From contig NZ_CP042427.1 in the NCBI RefSeq assembly GCF_009069125.1, forward strand, positions 434,001 to 498,000: a DNA stretch of 64,000 nucleotides, read 5' to 3'. Source of the stretch: Buchnera aphidicola (Aphis fabae). Lineage in GTDB: Bacteria > Pseudomonadota > Gammaproteobacteria > Enterobacterales > Enterobacteriaceae. The notes beneath the pieces were generated by a model, which saw nothing but the letters and a program-made list of their open reading frames with translations, searched no databases and had not been told where the DNA came from. Numbering within the stretch: the stretch's first letter is position 1; every line of letters begins with the position of its first letter. A program made the position numbers and the translations under genes. Positions 31,715 through 41,684 of this stretch are shown piece after piece.

Positions 31715-33601
31715 TTAATCATCTAAAAAACTACGCAATACTTCTGATCTACTTGGATGACGTAGTTTTCTTAATGCTTTTGCTTCTATTTGTCTTATTC
31801 TTTCTCGAGTAACGTCAAATTGTTTTCCCACTTCTTCTAAAGTATGATCAGTATTCATATCAATTCCAAAACGCATACGCAGAACTTTAGCTTCACGAGC
31901 TGTAAGTCCTGATAAAACATCATGTGTTGCTGATCTTAAACTTTCAGATGTAGCTGAATCTAGTGGAAGTTCTAATGTAGTGTCTTCTATAAAATCACCT
32001 AAATGAGAGTCATCATCATCTCCTATAGGGGTTTCCATAGATATAGGTTCTTTAGCTATTTTTAAAACTTTTCTAATCTTATCTTCAGGAATTAACATTT
32101 TTTCAGAAAGCTCTTCAGGAGTTGGTTCACGCCCTGTTTCTTGAAGTATTTGCCTAGAAATACGATTAAGTTTATTAATAGTTTCTATCATATGAACAGG
32201 TATACGAATAGTACGTGCTTGATCAGCAATCGAACGAGTAATTGCCTGTCGAATCCACCAAGTTGCATAAGTTGAAAATTTATATCCTCTACGATATTCA
32301 AATTTATCTACTGCTTTCATTAAACCAATATTACCTTCTTGAATTAAATCTAAAAATTGCAAGCCTCTATTAGTATATTTTTTAGCAATAGAAATAACTA
32401 GTCTTAAATTTGCTTCTACCATTTCTTTTTTTGCTCTTTTAGCTTTTGCTTCTCCAATAGACATTCTTTTATTAATATCTTTTACTTCTTGAATGGTCAA
32501 ACCTGTTTCTTTTTCTATATTACTTAATTTTTTTATACTTATAAAAATTCTTTCTTCAATTTCTTTTAATTTTTTAGACCAGGATTGATTTAAATTTTTT
32601 TCTTTTATGAACCAATCTATGTTTGTTTCATTTCCTGAAAAAATTTTTATAAAATTTTTTTTTGGCATTTGACATTCTTCAATGCATAATTTCATTATAA
32701 TTCTTTCTTGTGTTCTTACTCTTTCCATCATATCACGCATATTATTAACTAAATGCTCAAATTGTTTTGGAACTAATCTAAATTGCTTAAAAATTTCTGA
32801 AAGATTATAAATTTCTAACAATGAATCTTTATGATTTCTATTTTTGATTTTAATTGTATTGCTTGTGTTAGTGTATTGTTTCCGTAATGCAGAAAATTTT
32901 TCATTTGCTAATTCTGGATCAATACTATTTTCTTCATCTTCTTCATCTTCTTCATCTTCTTCATTTTCTTCATTTTCTTCATCTTCTTCATCTTCTTCAT
33001 GATGATCATGAACTTCATCATTAGAAACTTCATCTAAAAGTTCAGATCCTAGATGGATATTATTAGAAAGAGGTAGCATTTCTTCTGCATTAGGATCAAC
33101 AAAACCTATTATTATATCAGATAATCTTATTTGACCAGTTTTAATTCGATCATATTGATCTAAAAGATAAGTAATAGCTTCTGGATATTCTGATACTGAA
33201 GATTGAACTTGATTAATTCCTTCTTCAATTCGCTTAGCTATATCAATTTCACCTTCTCTTGTAAGTAATTCAACAGTACCCATTTCTCTCATATACATAC
33301 GAACAGGGTCAGTTGTTCTTCCTAATTCAGATTCAACACTTGATAAAACTTGTGTTGCTGCTTCTACTGCATCTTCATCTGTATCCGTATTTATTTCATT
33401 TAAAATTAGATCATCTGCATCAGGTGCTTCTTCGACGACTTGAATTCCCATATCATTAATCATCTGAATAATGTCATCGATTTGTTCGGAATCAATAATA
33501 TCTTCTGGAAGATGATCATTAACTTCTGCATAGGTTAAATACCCTTGCTCCTTACCATGTGTAACAAGCAGCTTAAGTTGTGACTTTGGGTTTTGCTCCA
33601 T
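31715..33601 (-). CDS. rpoD: Primary RNA polymerase sigma factor (sigma-70)
   Basis: Directs core polymerase to housekeeping promoters. 628 aa, against 613. Region 1.1 at the N-terminus, the non-conserved region from about 130 to 370, the 2.4 recognition helix in [19 protein letters not shown], and region 4.2 [18 protein letters not shown] at the end. The excess length is an acidic EED/EEN run at about residues 202-226 encoded by a 9-bp tandem repeat. Last gene of rpsU-dnaG-rpoD, 128 bp after dnaG. Probably the main sigma for everything in this window. Confidence 0.98.
   Translation of the reverse strand: MEQNPKSQLKLLVTHGKEQGYLTYAEVNDHLPEDIIDSEQIDDIIQMINDMGIQVVEEAPDADDLILNEINTDTDEDAVEAATQVLSSVESELGRTTDPVRMYMREMGTVELLTREGEIDIAKRIEEGINQVQSSVSEYPEAITYLLDQYDRIKTGQIRLSDIIIGFVDPNAEEMLPLSNNIHLGSELLDEVSNDEVHDHHEEDEEDEENEENEEDEEDEEDEENSIDPELANEKFSALRKQYTNTSNTIKIKNRNHKDSLLEIYNLSEIFKQFRLVPKQFEHLVNNMRDMMERVRTQERIIMKLCIEECQMPKKNFIKIFSGNETNIDWFIKEKNLNQSWSKKLKEIEERIFISIKKLSNIEKETGLTIQEVKDINKRMSIGEAKAKRAKKEMVEANLRLVISIAKKYTNRGLQFLDLIQEGNIGLMKAVDKFEYRRGYKFSTYATWWIRQAITRSIADQARTIRIPVHMIETINKLNRISRQILQETGREPTPEELSEKMLIPEDKIRKVLKIAKEPISMETPIGDDDDSHLGDFIEDTTLELPLDSATSESLRSATHDVLSGLTAREAKVLRMRFGIDMNTDHTLEEVGKQFDVTRERIRQIEAKALRKLRHPSRSEVLRSFLDD
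32928..32999 (-). repeat. 9-bp coding tandem repeat in rpoD
   Basis: Eight head-to-tail copies of a 9-bp unit on the plus strand, TCTTCTTCA or TTTTCTTCA, encoding Glu-Glu-Asp or Glu-Glu-Asn on the minus strand. The order of the two variants is 1 Asn-type, 3 Asp-type, 2 Asn-type, 2 Asp-type. Copy number changes keep the reading frame, so length variation between strains is expected. Confidence 0.9.
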
Positions 33602-33729
33602 AAGAAAATATCCAAATTCTGTTAATATAATGAATATTAATTGACTATTTAGTCAATAATGAATATATAGAATTGTTTTAATTTTAAGATATACTATAAG
33701 GCAATTTCAATGAATAACACAAAAAATTA

Positions 33730-35466
33730 TTAACTATTTTTCAATTTTTTATTAATCGACCAAATTTCTTTTTTTTCGTGTATTGTAAGCCCGTTAGTTC
33801 TTTCTTTTGCAATTAGATGTTCTTGTCTTTGTTCCAAATCTTTTTTATATATACTTTTTAATAAATCCAAAAAAACATTCTGAATTTTGTCTTCAACTAT
33901 CATATGGTCAAATATTGATAGGGTTTTTAAAATATTTATTATTTTACTATTTCTATAAAATTCTAGTAATTGACCTGTATTAAAAGATATGTTTTCTGAA
34001 CATGTTTTTAAAATTTCTAAAAAGATAGGAATTCCTTTTATTTTTGAATTTTTTAATTGTTTTGTTGAAGTTACTAAATATGCTAAATTAGGGTTTTGGA
34101 CAAGTAAGCCTATAAGAGTTCGCATTGGAGTTTGTTTAATTTTATATTGTAAAATTTTATTTTTTTGTTTTTGTTGATACAAAAATTTTTCAAATTGGTA
34201 ATCATCTAAAATTCCTATTATTCGTGCTAATATTTGTCTTAAGTAAATTCGTATTGTATCACTAGATATACAATTTATTAAAGGTAAAGCACGTACACTT
34301 AAATAAAACTTATCATCATTAGATGACAAATTAATTCCTTTTAAAATATTTTTAAAAAAAAATTTAGACATTGTAAGCGCATTTTGAATACGTAGTTGAA
34401 AATTTTTAGCTCCTTCTTTTTTAATAATACTATCTGGATCTTCATTTTCAGGTAAAATTATAAATTTTATAGTTTTTTTATCAGAAATATATGGTAATGT
34501 AATTTTTAAAGCTCTCCAGGCAGCATTTCTTCCTGCATCATCACCATCATAACAATATATAACTGTATCAGTATTTCGAAAAAGTATTTTTACATGTTCT
34601 TTTGTAATTGATGTTCCTAAAGAAGAAACCACATAATTAATTTTATTTTGTGTTAACATAATAACATCAATATATCCTTCTACAACTAATAGATATTTTG
34701 GTTTTGAATTTTTCTTTTTTACTTGGTATAACCCATAAATTTGTTTACCTTTGTAAAATATATTTGTTTCAGTTGAATTTATATATTTTGGAAAAATATT
34801 TTGTATTGTTCTACCCCCAAATCCTATAGTTCTTCCATATTTATCATGTATTGGAAATATTATTCTTCCTTGAAACGGGTCATATATTTTATTGCTTTGA
34901 TTAATAGAAATCAGTTGATAGTTTAATAATTCAGTCTCAAATTCTTTTTTTATGTTTAATTTTTGATAAAATAAATCCCAAGTAAAACTTGCAAAACCAA
35001 TACAAAAAAATTGCATCATATTTCTACTAATTCCTCTATGAGTGAGATAATCATAAGCAGAACTAGTGAACATTATATTTTTTTGATATAATTCAGACAT
35101 TTTCTTTGTTAATAAATATAATTTTTGTTTTTTAAAATAATTATTTTTTTCAGATATTATATTTTTTTCAAATGGGATTGAAAGTCCATGTATTAAAGAT
35201 AGTTCTTCAATACTTTCTACAAAATTTAAATTTTCATAGTTTATTAAAAAATCAATTGCATTTCCATGTTTATTACATCCGAAACAATAATAAAATTGTT
35301 TTTCATAACTAACTGTAAATGATGGTGTTTTATCGTTATGAAACGGACAGTTAGTTTGATAATTTTTTCCGTTTTTTTTTAATTTTATTCGTGTATTAAT
35401 AAGATCAACAATATTAGTTCGAAATAATAAATCGTTAATAAAATATTTAGGTATTTTTCCAGACAT
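33730..35466 (-). CDS. dnaG: DNA primase
   Basis: Makes RNA primers at the replication fork with DnaB. 578 aa, against 581. Zinc site Cys40, His43, Cys61, Cys64 at the same positions as E. coli; TOPRIM domain with VEGYIDV and [11 protein letters not shown]-terminal helicase-binding domain is present but diverged. Middle gene of rpsU-dnaG-rpoD, 72 bp after rpsU. Confidence 0.97.
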   Translation of the reverse strand: MSGKIPKYFINDLLFRTNIVDLINTRIKLKKNGKNYQTNCPFHNDKTPSFTVSYEKQFYYCFGCNKHGNAIDFLINYENLNFVESIEELSLIHGLSIPFEKNIISEKNNYFKKQKLYLLTKKMSELYQKNIMFTSSAYDYLTHRGISRNMMQFFCIGFASFTWDLFYQKLNIKKEFETELLNYQLISINQSNKIYDPFQGRIIFPIHDKYGRTIGFGGRTIQNIFPKYINSTETNIFYKGKQIYGLYQVKKKNSKPKYLLVVEGYIDVIMLTQNKINYVVSSLGTSITKEHVKILFRNTDTVIYCYDGDDAGRNAAWRALKITLPYISDKKTIKFIILPENEDPDSIIKKEGAKNFQLRIQNALTMSKFFFKNILKGINLSSNDDKFYLSVRALPLINCISSDTIRIYLRQILARIIGILDDYQFEKFLYQQKQKNKILQYKIKQTPMRTLIGLLVQNPNLAYLVTSTKQLKNSKIKGIPIFLEILKTCSENISFNTGQLLEFYRNSKIINILKTLSIFDHMIVEDKIQNVFLDLLKSIYKKDLEQRQEHLIAKERTNGLTIHEKKEIWSINKKLKNS

Positions 35467-35487
35467 AAATTTTTTTATAATATAATC

Positions 35488-35507
35488 CCGTTCTTTTAAA
35501 AGAACGG
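35488..35507. terminator. 20-bp palindrome between rpsU and dnaG
   Basis: Perfect palindrome CCGTTCTTTTAAAAGAACGG. E. coli has an intrinsic terminator (T1) here that holds down dnaG. On the minus strand, the gene direction, no T run follows; on the plus strand it is followed by TTTTTAATTTTTTTTG, so the only canonical terminator shape points against the operon. It may be a leaky or processing hairpin for the operon and a true terminator for antisense RNA. Confidence 0.7.
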
Positions 35508-35538
35508 TTTTTAATTTTTTTTGTACGTTGAAAATATT

Positions 35539-35754
35539 TTAGTACATTCGGATTCGTTTTGCATTTTCTCGTGTAAGTTTTTTTGCTAAACGTTTTATAG
35601 CAGAAGCTTTTGCACGTTTTCTTTCAGTAGTAGGTTTTTCATAAAATTCTCTTCTTCGTATTTCTGCTAAAATACCAGCTTTTTCACAAGATCTTTTAAA
35701 ACGACGTAGTGCAACATCAAATGGTTCATTTTCACGTACTTTTATTATTGGCAT
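35539..35754 (-). CDS. rpsU: Ribosomal protein S21
   Basis: Small-subunit protein that helps initiation. 71 aa, as in E. coli: [20 protein letters not shown] and the basic [11 protein letters not shown] segment are typical, and the protein ends KRIRMY. First gene of the rpsU-dnaG-rpoD operon and divergent from tsaD across 233 bp, again as in E. coli. Confidence 0.98.
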   Translation of the reverse strand: MPIIKVRENEPFDVALRRFKRSCEKAGILAEIRRREFYEKPTTERKRAKASAIKRLAKKLTRENAKRIRMY

Positions 35755-35987
35755 TCAATATTTACCTCAATTATTTAATTTATGTTGTATATCATAGTTA
35801 TAGCATTTAAATTTATTATTTAATTTTATCGATGTTATTTAGTAATATAAAATAAATCCTATCTTAATTAATATTATTTTGTAAAGTATCATCTTTTAAA
35901 TTTAATTATTTTTTATTGTAATAAAATTTAATTTTAATTATTTTAATATTAATTATATTGTTTTACTTTAAATGAATAGGTATCGAA

Positions 35988-37004
35988 ATGAAAGTATTAG
36001 GTATTGAAACATCTTGTGATGACACTTGTCTTGCTGTGTATGATAACGTTCAAGGTTTATTGATAAATGAATTATATAATCAAAAAAAAATACATGCTAA
36101 TTATGGTGGGATTGTTCCAGAATTAGCATCTCGTGCACATGCAAAAAAAATAATTTTTTTAATTGATAAAATTTTTAAAAAAATAAATATAAAGAAGGAT
36201 ATTGATCTTATTGCATACACTGCAGGGCCTGGTTTAGTTGGTTCTTTATTGGTAGGTGCTACATTTGCTTGTTCTTTAGGTTTTTCTTTAAATATTCCTG
36301 TATTACCAGTAAATCATATGGAAGCACATTTATTATCACCAATGTTAGAATGTAAGTCAATAAAATTTCCATTTATTGGATTATTAGTATCTGGTAAGCA
36401 TACTCAAATTATTGCAGCTTATAAATTAGGGAAATATGAAATTCTTGGAAATTCATTAGATGATGCTGCAGGTGAAGCTTTTGATAAAATAGCAAATTTA
36501 TTAGGTTTAAAATATCCTAATGGTCGAGAATTATCTAATTTGGCACTAAAAGGTGTAAAAAGCGACTTATATTTTCCTCGTCCTATGAAAAATCATTCTA
36601 ATTTAAATTTTAGTTTTTCAGGTTTAAAAACCTTTGCTACTAATATCATTAAAAGTAGTATTTTAAATATCCAACAAAAAGCAAACATTGCAAAAGCTTT
36701 TGAAGATGCAGTTATTGATATATTATTAATTAAAACTCAAAAAGCTTTATATCAAAAAGGATGGAATAATTTAGTGATAGCTGGAGGTGTAAGTGCAAAT
36801 AAATTATTACGTAAAAAATCAGAGATTATGATGAAAAAATTTTTTAATGGAAATGTATTTTATGCTGCATCAAAATTTTGTACAGACAATGCCGCAATGA
36901 TTGCTTATTTGGGATCGTTGTATTATAACAAATTAAATTTTTCTTCATTAGAAATTTTAATAAAACCAAAGTGGTCTTTAGATGATTTATCTTTATTATC
37001 ATAA
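35988..37004 (+). CDS. tsaD: tRNA t6A37 threonylcarbamoyltransferase subunit TsaD
   Basis: Transfers threonylcarbamoyl to A37 of tRNAs reading ANN codons, such as the tRNA-Thr and tRNA-Lys in this window; formerly gcp. 338 aa, against 337. Metal-binding His110 and His114 in VNHMEAH, ETSCDDTCLAVYD at the start and VAGGVSANKLLR near the end. Its stop codon abuts the ribB stop with no base between. Confidence 0.97.
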   Translation: MKVLGIETSCDDTCLAVYDNVQGLLINELYNQKKIHANYGGIVPELASRAHAKKIIFLIDKIFKKINIKKDIDLIAYTAGPGLVGSLLVGATFACSLGFSLNIPVLPVNHMEAHLLSPMLECKSIKFPFIGLLVSGKHTQIIAAYKLGKYEILGNSLDDAAGEAFDKIANLLGLKYPNGRELSNLALKGVKSDLYFPRPMKNHSNLNFSFSGLKTFATNIIKSSILNIQQKANIAKAFEDAVIDILLIKTQKALYQKGWNNLVIAGGVSANKLLRKKSEIMMKKFFNGNVFYAASKFCTDNAAMIAYLGSLYYNKLNFSSLEILIKPKWSLDDLSLLS

Positions 37005-37661
37005 TTATATTTTGTTTATACATCCATTTTTTTGAATATACAGAATTAAATCTTTTATAGTTAATATTGTCATTTTTTTTTCTATTGAAAATTTAATAAT
37101 TTCAGGCGTACGAGACATTGATCCATCTTTATTAGTTAGTTCACAGATTACTCCATAAGGTTTTAAACCAGCAAGAGATACTATCTCAATGGCTGCTTCT
37201 GTATGGCCAGCTCTTGCTAAAACTCCACCAGTATCACCTCGTAAAGGAAATACATGACCTGGTCGATTTAAATCACTGGGTTTAGCATTATCTGCTATAG
37301 CTGTTTTTATAGTTGTTAGTCTATCTCGAGCTGAAACACCAGTAGAAACACCTTTTGAAGCTTCTATTGTAACTGTAAATCCTGTTCGGTAAGTGCTTGT
37401 ATTATTTTTAACCATCATAGGTAAATTTAATTTTTTACGTTTAGATTCTGTTATACATAAACATACAATACCACTACCATACCTTATTGTTAGTGCCATT
37501 TGTTCTACTGTCATTTTTTCAGATGCAAAAACAAGATCGCCTTCATTTTCTCTGTTTTCATCATCTAATATTATAACACCTTTTCCAGATTTTAGAGCTA
37601 ATATTCCTTTTTCCACACGTTCTATAGGGTTTCCAAACTTATAAAGTAGTTTTTGATTCAT
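37005..37661 (-). CDS. ribB: 3,4-dihydroxy-2-butanone 4-phosphate synthase
   Basis: Converts ribulose-5-phosphate to the four-carbon precursor of riboflavin. 218 aa, against 217. Active-site acidic motif [10 protein letters not shown] at about residues 32-41, [20 protein letters not shown], and HTEAAIE are intact. E. coli ribB has an FMN riboswitch; the 245 bp upstream here show no such element. Convergent with tsaD. Confidence 0.97.
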   Translation of the reverse strand: MNQKLLYKFGNPIERVEKGILALKSGKGVIILDDENRENEGDLVFASEKMTVEQMALTIRYGSGIVCLCITESKRKKLNLPMMVKNNTSTYRTGFTVTIEASKGVSTGVSARDRLTTIKTAIADNAKPSDLNRPGHVFPLRGDTGGVLARAGHTEAAIEIVSLAGLKPYGVICELTNKDGSMSRTPEIIKFSIEKKMTILTIKDLILYIQKNGCINKI

Positions 37662-37906
37662 TTTGAAAATCTTATTAAATTAAACTATTAAATAAATAAT
37701 TTTAAAATTTTTTACATATGTATAATAATATAAAAAATAAATAATTATTATATATTGTATCTTGAACAAAAATTAAGATCAATCTTAAAGTATATTATTT
37801 AAAAAATATATTTTTTATATCTAAGTATTACATGTAATATTTAGACATAAAATTTATTTTAGTTTTTTTGATAAATAATATAAATATTTATTTTAGATAT
37901 TATTGA

Positions 37907-38851
37907 TTACATATTTAAAACTGTGTTTAATTCATTAATATTTAAGGTTTCGGTTCCTATTTTTTGTATTACTATACTTGCTCCAACATTAGCGTAAAAA
38001 CACGATTCTTCTAAAGAATAACCTGTAGCTAAAGCAGAAGCGATAATAGAAATTACTGTATCACCTGCACCTGTTACATCTGATGCTATTTTAGATATTG
38101 CTGGAAAATGTATTGGTTTTTTTTCAGGTTGAAATAATGTCATACCATTTTTAGAACGAGTTACTAATAATGCTGATAAATTTAGTTCATATACTAATTT
38201 CATTCCTCTTGTTAATATTTGTTTTTCTTCATTACATTTGCCTACTATTTTTTCAAATTCAGAAAGATTAGGTGTTAATAAGCTAGCTCCAGAATATTTT
38301 TTAAAATCAACTCCTTTTGGGTCTATTAGTATATGAATAGACATTTTTTTTGCTAAATTAATAATTTGTTTAATATTAAAAAGTGTTCCTTTTGCATAAT
38401 CTGATAGAACTAAAACTTTATAATATTTTAATGAATTTATAATTTTTTCATATAATAAATTAAAATCATTAAAAATATATTTTTCTTGAAAATCTAGTCG
38501 AATTAATTGTTTTTTTTCTGATAAAATTCTAATTTTGGTAATTGTTTTGCTATTTTTAATACTTATTAAATCAGAATAAATTTTAATATGTTTAAGTAAT
38601 TTTTTTAATATTATACCTTCACTATCTTCTCCAATTAAACCAATAATTTTGCATTTTCCACCTATTTCTGCAATATTTTTAGCTACATTTCCTGCTCCAC
38701 CTGGTTGTTCTTTAATTTTTTTAATTAATGCAACAGGCATTGATTGTTCTGATAGCATATAATAATTTTTGCTATACCAATAACAATCTAATATTAAATC
38801 TCCGACTACAAGAACAAGTGCATTATTAAAATCAATGATTTCTTTTTTCAT
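37907..38851 (-). CDS. hldE: HldE reduced to its heptose-7-phosphate kinase domain
   Basis: 314 aa covering only the N-terminal PfkB-like kinase domain of the ~477-aa bifunctional HldE, which makes ADP-heptose for LPS inner core. [30 protein letters not shown] and the catalytic DVTGAGDTV are all there. The frame ends ELNTVLNM just where the linker to the adenylyltransferase domain would start. Nothing of that domain is seen in the next 245 bp. Kinase activity looks possible, but ADP-heptose would need another enzyme. Divergent from cca. Confidence 0.88.
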   Translation of the reverse strand: MKKEIIDFNNALVLVVGDLILDCYWYSKNYYMLSEQSMPVALIKKIKEQPGGAGNVAKNIAEIGGKCKIIGLIGEDSEGIILKKLLKHIKIYSDLISIKNSKTITKIRILSEKKQLIRLDFQEKYIFNDFNLLYEKIINSLKYYKVLVLSDYAKGTLFNIKQIINLAKKMSIHILIDPKGVDFKKYSGASLLTPNLSEFEKIVGKCNEEKQILTRGMKLVYELNLSALLVTRSKNGMTLFQPEKKPIHFPAISKIASDVTGAGDTVISIIASALATGYSLEESCFYANVGASIVIQKIGTETLNINELNTVLNM

Positions 38852-39017
38852 TGCGGACCCTTTTAGATGTTATTAAAATAATTATTGTGTTTTTATATAT
38901 TAATATTATGTATAAAATTATTATAATACTTAATTATTACAAATAATCTTTAAACATTTAAGTATTTTATATTTTTTATTTAAAATAATATTTTATTTTT
39001 AGTATGAGAAAATTTTT

Positions 39018-40253
39018 ATGAAAATATATTTAGTTGGTGGCGCTGTTCGTGATCAATTGTTAAAGTTGAAAATTAAAGATAGAGATTGGGTAGTAGTTGG
39101 GGCTACCAAAGAAGTGTTATTAAATAAAAATTTTCAACAAGTTGGTAAAGGTTTTCCAGTTTTTTTGCACCCAGATACACATGAAGAGTATGCTTTAGCA
39201 AGAAAAGAAAGAAAATTAGGACAAGGTTATACTGGTTTTCATACTAATTTTAATTCCAATATAACTTTAGAGGAAGATTTAGTTAGGCGCGATTTAACAA
39301 TTAATGCTATTGCTCAAGATGAATTTGGAAATTATATTGATCCATATCAAGGTATCAAAGATTTAGAAAATCGTTTATTGCGTCATATTTCGGAATCTTT
39401 TATTGAAGATCCATTGCGTGTTTTACGAACGGCTAGATTTGCAGCTAAATTAATGCATTTAGGATTTAGAGTTGCAAAAGAAACTATGATTTTAATGCGT
39501 AAAATAGTTAAAAATAAAGAACTATTGTATTTAACTATAAATAGAATTTGGAGTGAAACTGAAAAAGCATTTAAAACTAAAAATCCACATGTTTATTTTC
39601 AAGTATTATATGCTTGTGAGGCACTTAATTTAGTATTTCCAGAAATATATTTTTTATATCAAAAAGAATTATTTTTTACGAATATGTTTAATCATTTAAA
39701 TAATTTTTTTTTATCAATTGGTTTATCTAAAATATCTCTTTTAACTAAAGATATTTCAATACGTTTGTCTTATTTATTTCAATTTCTTTCTTTAAATATC
39801 AGTGATATTTCTAATAAAAAATTTTATGATACAGTGTCCGCATCTATTGTTAAAAATTTTTGTAATCGTCTTAATATTCCTGTACATATTAAAGAAATAG
39901 CTATATTAAGTGTTGGTTTTTATAATTTTTTAAATTTAATTAACCATCAATCTTCTGAAAATATCATAAATTTTTTTTGTAAGATAGATGCTTGGAGAAA
40001 ACCAGATCGTATTAAAAAATTTGCATTTTTAAGTAATTTTAATTTTTTAAATAATAAATTAAATAATATTTATAATGTTAATTTATTACCTGGTTTATTT
40101 TTAGAAAAATCTTTTTATATTTTACAAAATATATCTATTAAATCAATTTTAAATAAAGGTTTTAAAGGGAATCAAATCAAAAATGAATTAAATCGATTAA
40201 GAATTAAAAAGTTAGATCTATGGAGAATAAAAAATTTTAGTAAATCATTTTAG
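39018..40253 (+). CDS. cca: tRNA nucleotidyltransferase (CCA-adding enzyme) with degenerate HD domain
   Basis: Adds CCA to tRNA 3' ends, which is essential here since none of the seven tRNAs encodes CCA. 411 aa, against 412. The catalytic DRD (Asp21, Asp23) after GGAVRD, the RRDLTINAIA motif and EDPLRVLRTARFAAKL are intact. The C-terminal HD phosphohydrolase domain of E. coli (His255-Asp256) reads Gln255-Phe256, and the following His cluster is gone, so its phosphatase/phosphodiesterase activity should be lost. KIDAWRKPDRI near the end is kept. Confidence 0.96.
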   Translation: MKIYLVGGAVRDQLLKLKIKDRDWVVVGATKEVLLNKNFQQVGKGFPVFLHPDTHEEYALARKERKLGQGYTGFHTNFNSNITLEEDLVRRDLTINAIAQDEFGNYIDPYQGIKDLENRLLRHISESFIEDPLRVLRTARFAAKLMHLGFRVAKETMILMRKIVKNKELLYLTINRIWSETEKAFKTKNPHVYFQVLYACEALNLVFPEIYFLYQKELFFTNMFNHLNNFFLSIGLSKISLLTKDISIRLSYLFQFLSLNISDISNKKFYDTVSASIVKNFCNRLNIPVHIKEIAILSVGFYNFLNLINHQSSENIINFFCKIDAWRKPDRIKKFAFLSNFNFLNNKLNNIYNVNLLPGLFLEKSFYILQNISIKSILNKGFKGNQIKNELNRLRIKKLDLWRIKNFSKSF

Positions 40254-40272
40254 TTGTATAAAACATTAAATA

Positions 40273-41061
40273 TTAGTTTATCAAGTAAATTAAGCTAGCT
40301 AATATTAATCGATAAAATCCAAAAATATTTAATGAAACTTTATTAAGTATTTTGATTAGTTTTTTAATTGATAATAAAGAAATGACTAAGGATATAAAAA
40401 AACCACTTAAATAATATGGTATATAATTAATATTAATGTTATTTATGTTTTTTATTAAATCTAAAAAAGATGCTCCTATTGTTAATGGAATTGAAATAAT
40501 AAAAGAAAAATCTATTGCAACAGAGCGTTTTATACCTAATAATATCGAAGTGCCTATAGTAGCTCCTGATCTTGAAAAGCCTGGATATAAACAAAGTGCT
40601 TCAAAACACCCGATAATAAATGATTGTAATAAATTAATATCATTAATAGAATTTATTATTGGTTTTTTAGGTTTGAAAATTTCAGAAATAATAAGAAAAA
40701 TACCTCCACAAATTAATGCATACATAATATTTTTAGGATTAAATAATAATTTTATATCGCTATAAAATATAAAACCTAAAGATGCTGTGGGTATAAGAGA
40801 TGTTAAAATATGAATATTTTTTGTTTTTTTTTGTTTTGTAAAGTTTATTAAATTTATTATTTTTTTAAAAAAAAATATTAATATTGCTAATGTTGACCCT
40901 AATTGAATAAATATTTTTAATATATTCGTGTTTTTATTGAATACACCTAACCAATGACTAATAACGATTATATGACCTGTGGATGAAATAGGAAGGAATT
41001 CGGTTATTCCTTCTATTGTTCCAAGAATTATAGAAACAATTGTTTTATAGATATAAATCAT
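40273..41061 (-). CDS. uppP: Undecaprenyl-diphosphatase
   Basis: Inner-membrane enzyme (also BacA) that recycles undecaprenyl pyrophosphate to the lipid carrier for cell-wall synthesis. 262 aa, against 273, with about seven hydrophobic helices. Catalytic Glu17, Glu21 and His30 (EGITEFLPISSTGH) and the second motif PGFSRSGATI with its Arg are present. It starts 21 bp after the hairpin that ends the pts operon, with an AGGAAAA site, and converges on cca. Confidence 0.96.
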   Translation of the reverse strand: MIYIYKTIVSIILGTIEGITEFLPISSTGHIIVISHWLGVFNKNTNILKIFIQLGSTLAILIFFFKKIINLINFTKQKKTKNIHILTSLIPTASLGFIFYSDIKLLFNPKNIMYALICGGIFLIISEIFKPKKPIINSINDINLLQSFIIGCFEALCLYPGFSRSGATIGTSILLGIKRSVAIDFSFIISIPLTIGASFLDLIKNINNININYIPYYLSGFFISLVISLLSIKKLIKILNKVSLNIFGFYRLILASLIYLIN

Positions 41062-41081
41062 TTATTTTCCTTTTTTTAGGC

Positions 41082-41110
41082 AAAACGGTACTAAATAATA
41101 GCACCGTTTT
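41082..41110 (-). terminator. pts operon terminator
   Basis: Arms AAAACGGTACTA (41082-41093) and TAGCACCGTTTT (41099-41110), 11 of 12 matching around loop AATAA; the odd pair is G-U on the minus-strand RNA. It lies 14 bp beyond the crr stop and ends CCGTTTT on the minus strand: a good intrinsic-terminator shape just before uppP. Confidence 0.75.
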
Positions 41111-41124
41111 TATTTTTTTAGGAA

Positions 41125-41628
41125 TTAATTATATAAAGACATAATTATTGTTTCACCGGCAATAATAGAACCTGATGATTTTTCTATTTTTTTAAATTTT
41201 TCCATATTAGATATTACTACAGGTGTTAAAATAGAACGTGCTTTTTTTTCTAATATATTTAAATCAAATAATATAATAGTATCTCCTATTTTTACTTTTT
41301 GATTATCTTTTGCTATTTGTTTAAAACCTTCCCCTTTTAGTTTTATCGTATCAATTCCAAAATGTACAAATAATTCAACACCATCTTCTGAAAGAATTGA
41401 AAAAGCATGTTTGCTATCAAGTATTTTACCAATAGTTCCATTTATTGGTGATATCATTTTGTTGCCTGATGGTTTAATTGCAATTCCATCACCTACTATT
41501 TTTTTTGAAAAGACTACATCTGGAACATCTTCAATATTTATTATTTCACCTGATAAAGGCGCAAAAATTTCTATTTTTTTTAAAAAATTAGATTTTTTTC
41601 TATTAAAAAAATCTGATAAGAAACCCAT
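41125..41628 (-). CDS. crr: PTS glucose-specific EIIA component
   Basis: Cytosolic phosphocarrier that passes phosphate from HPr to a membrane EIIBC; in E. coli also a global regulator. 167 aa, against 169. The phosphorylated histidine is in [11 protein letters not shown] (about 88), with the partner His in DSKHAFSI. Last of ptsH-ptsI-crr, 56 bp after ptsI. With few PTS permeases known in Buchnera its role is probably limited to sugar uptake. Confidence 0.97.
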   Translation of the reverse strand: MGFLSDFFNRKKSNFLKKIEIFAPLSGEIINIEDVPDVVFSKKIVGDGIAIKPSGNKMISPINGTIGKILDSKHAFSILSEDGVELFVHFGIDTIKLKGEGFKQIAKDNQKVKIGDTIILFDLNILEKKARSILTPVVISNMEKFKKIEKSSGSIIAGETIIMSLYN

Positions 41629-41684
41629 TTTATTCTCCTAAGTACTTCTATCATTAAATTTTTTTTAAAAAATCAAATGACTCC

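Noticed and set aside
37662..37906. Possible FMN riboswitch or remnant of the second HldE domain upstream of ribB
   Set aside because: No RFN-like conserved blocks and no peptide similar to the adenylyltransferase domain in any frame I read; only AT-rich sequence.
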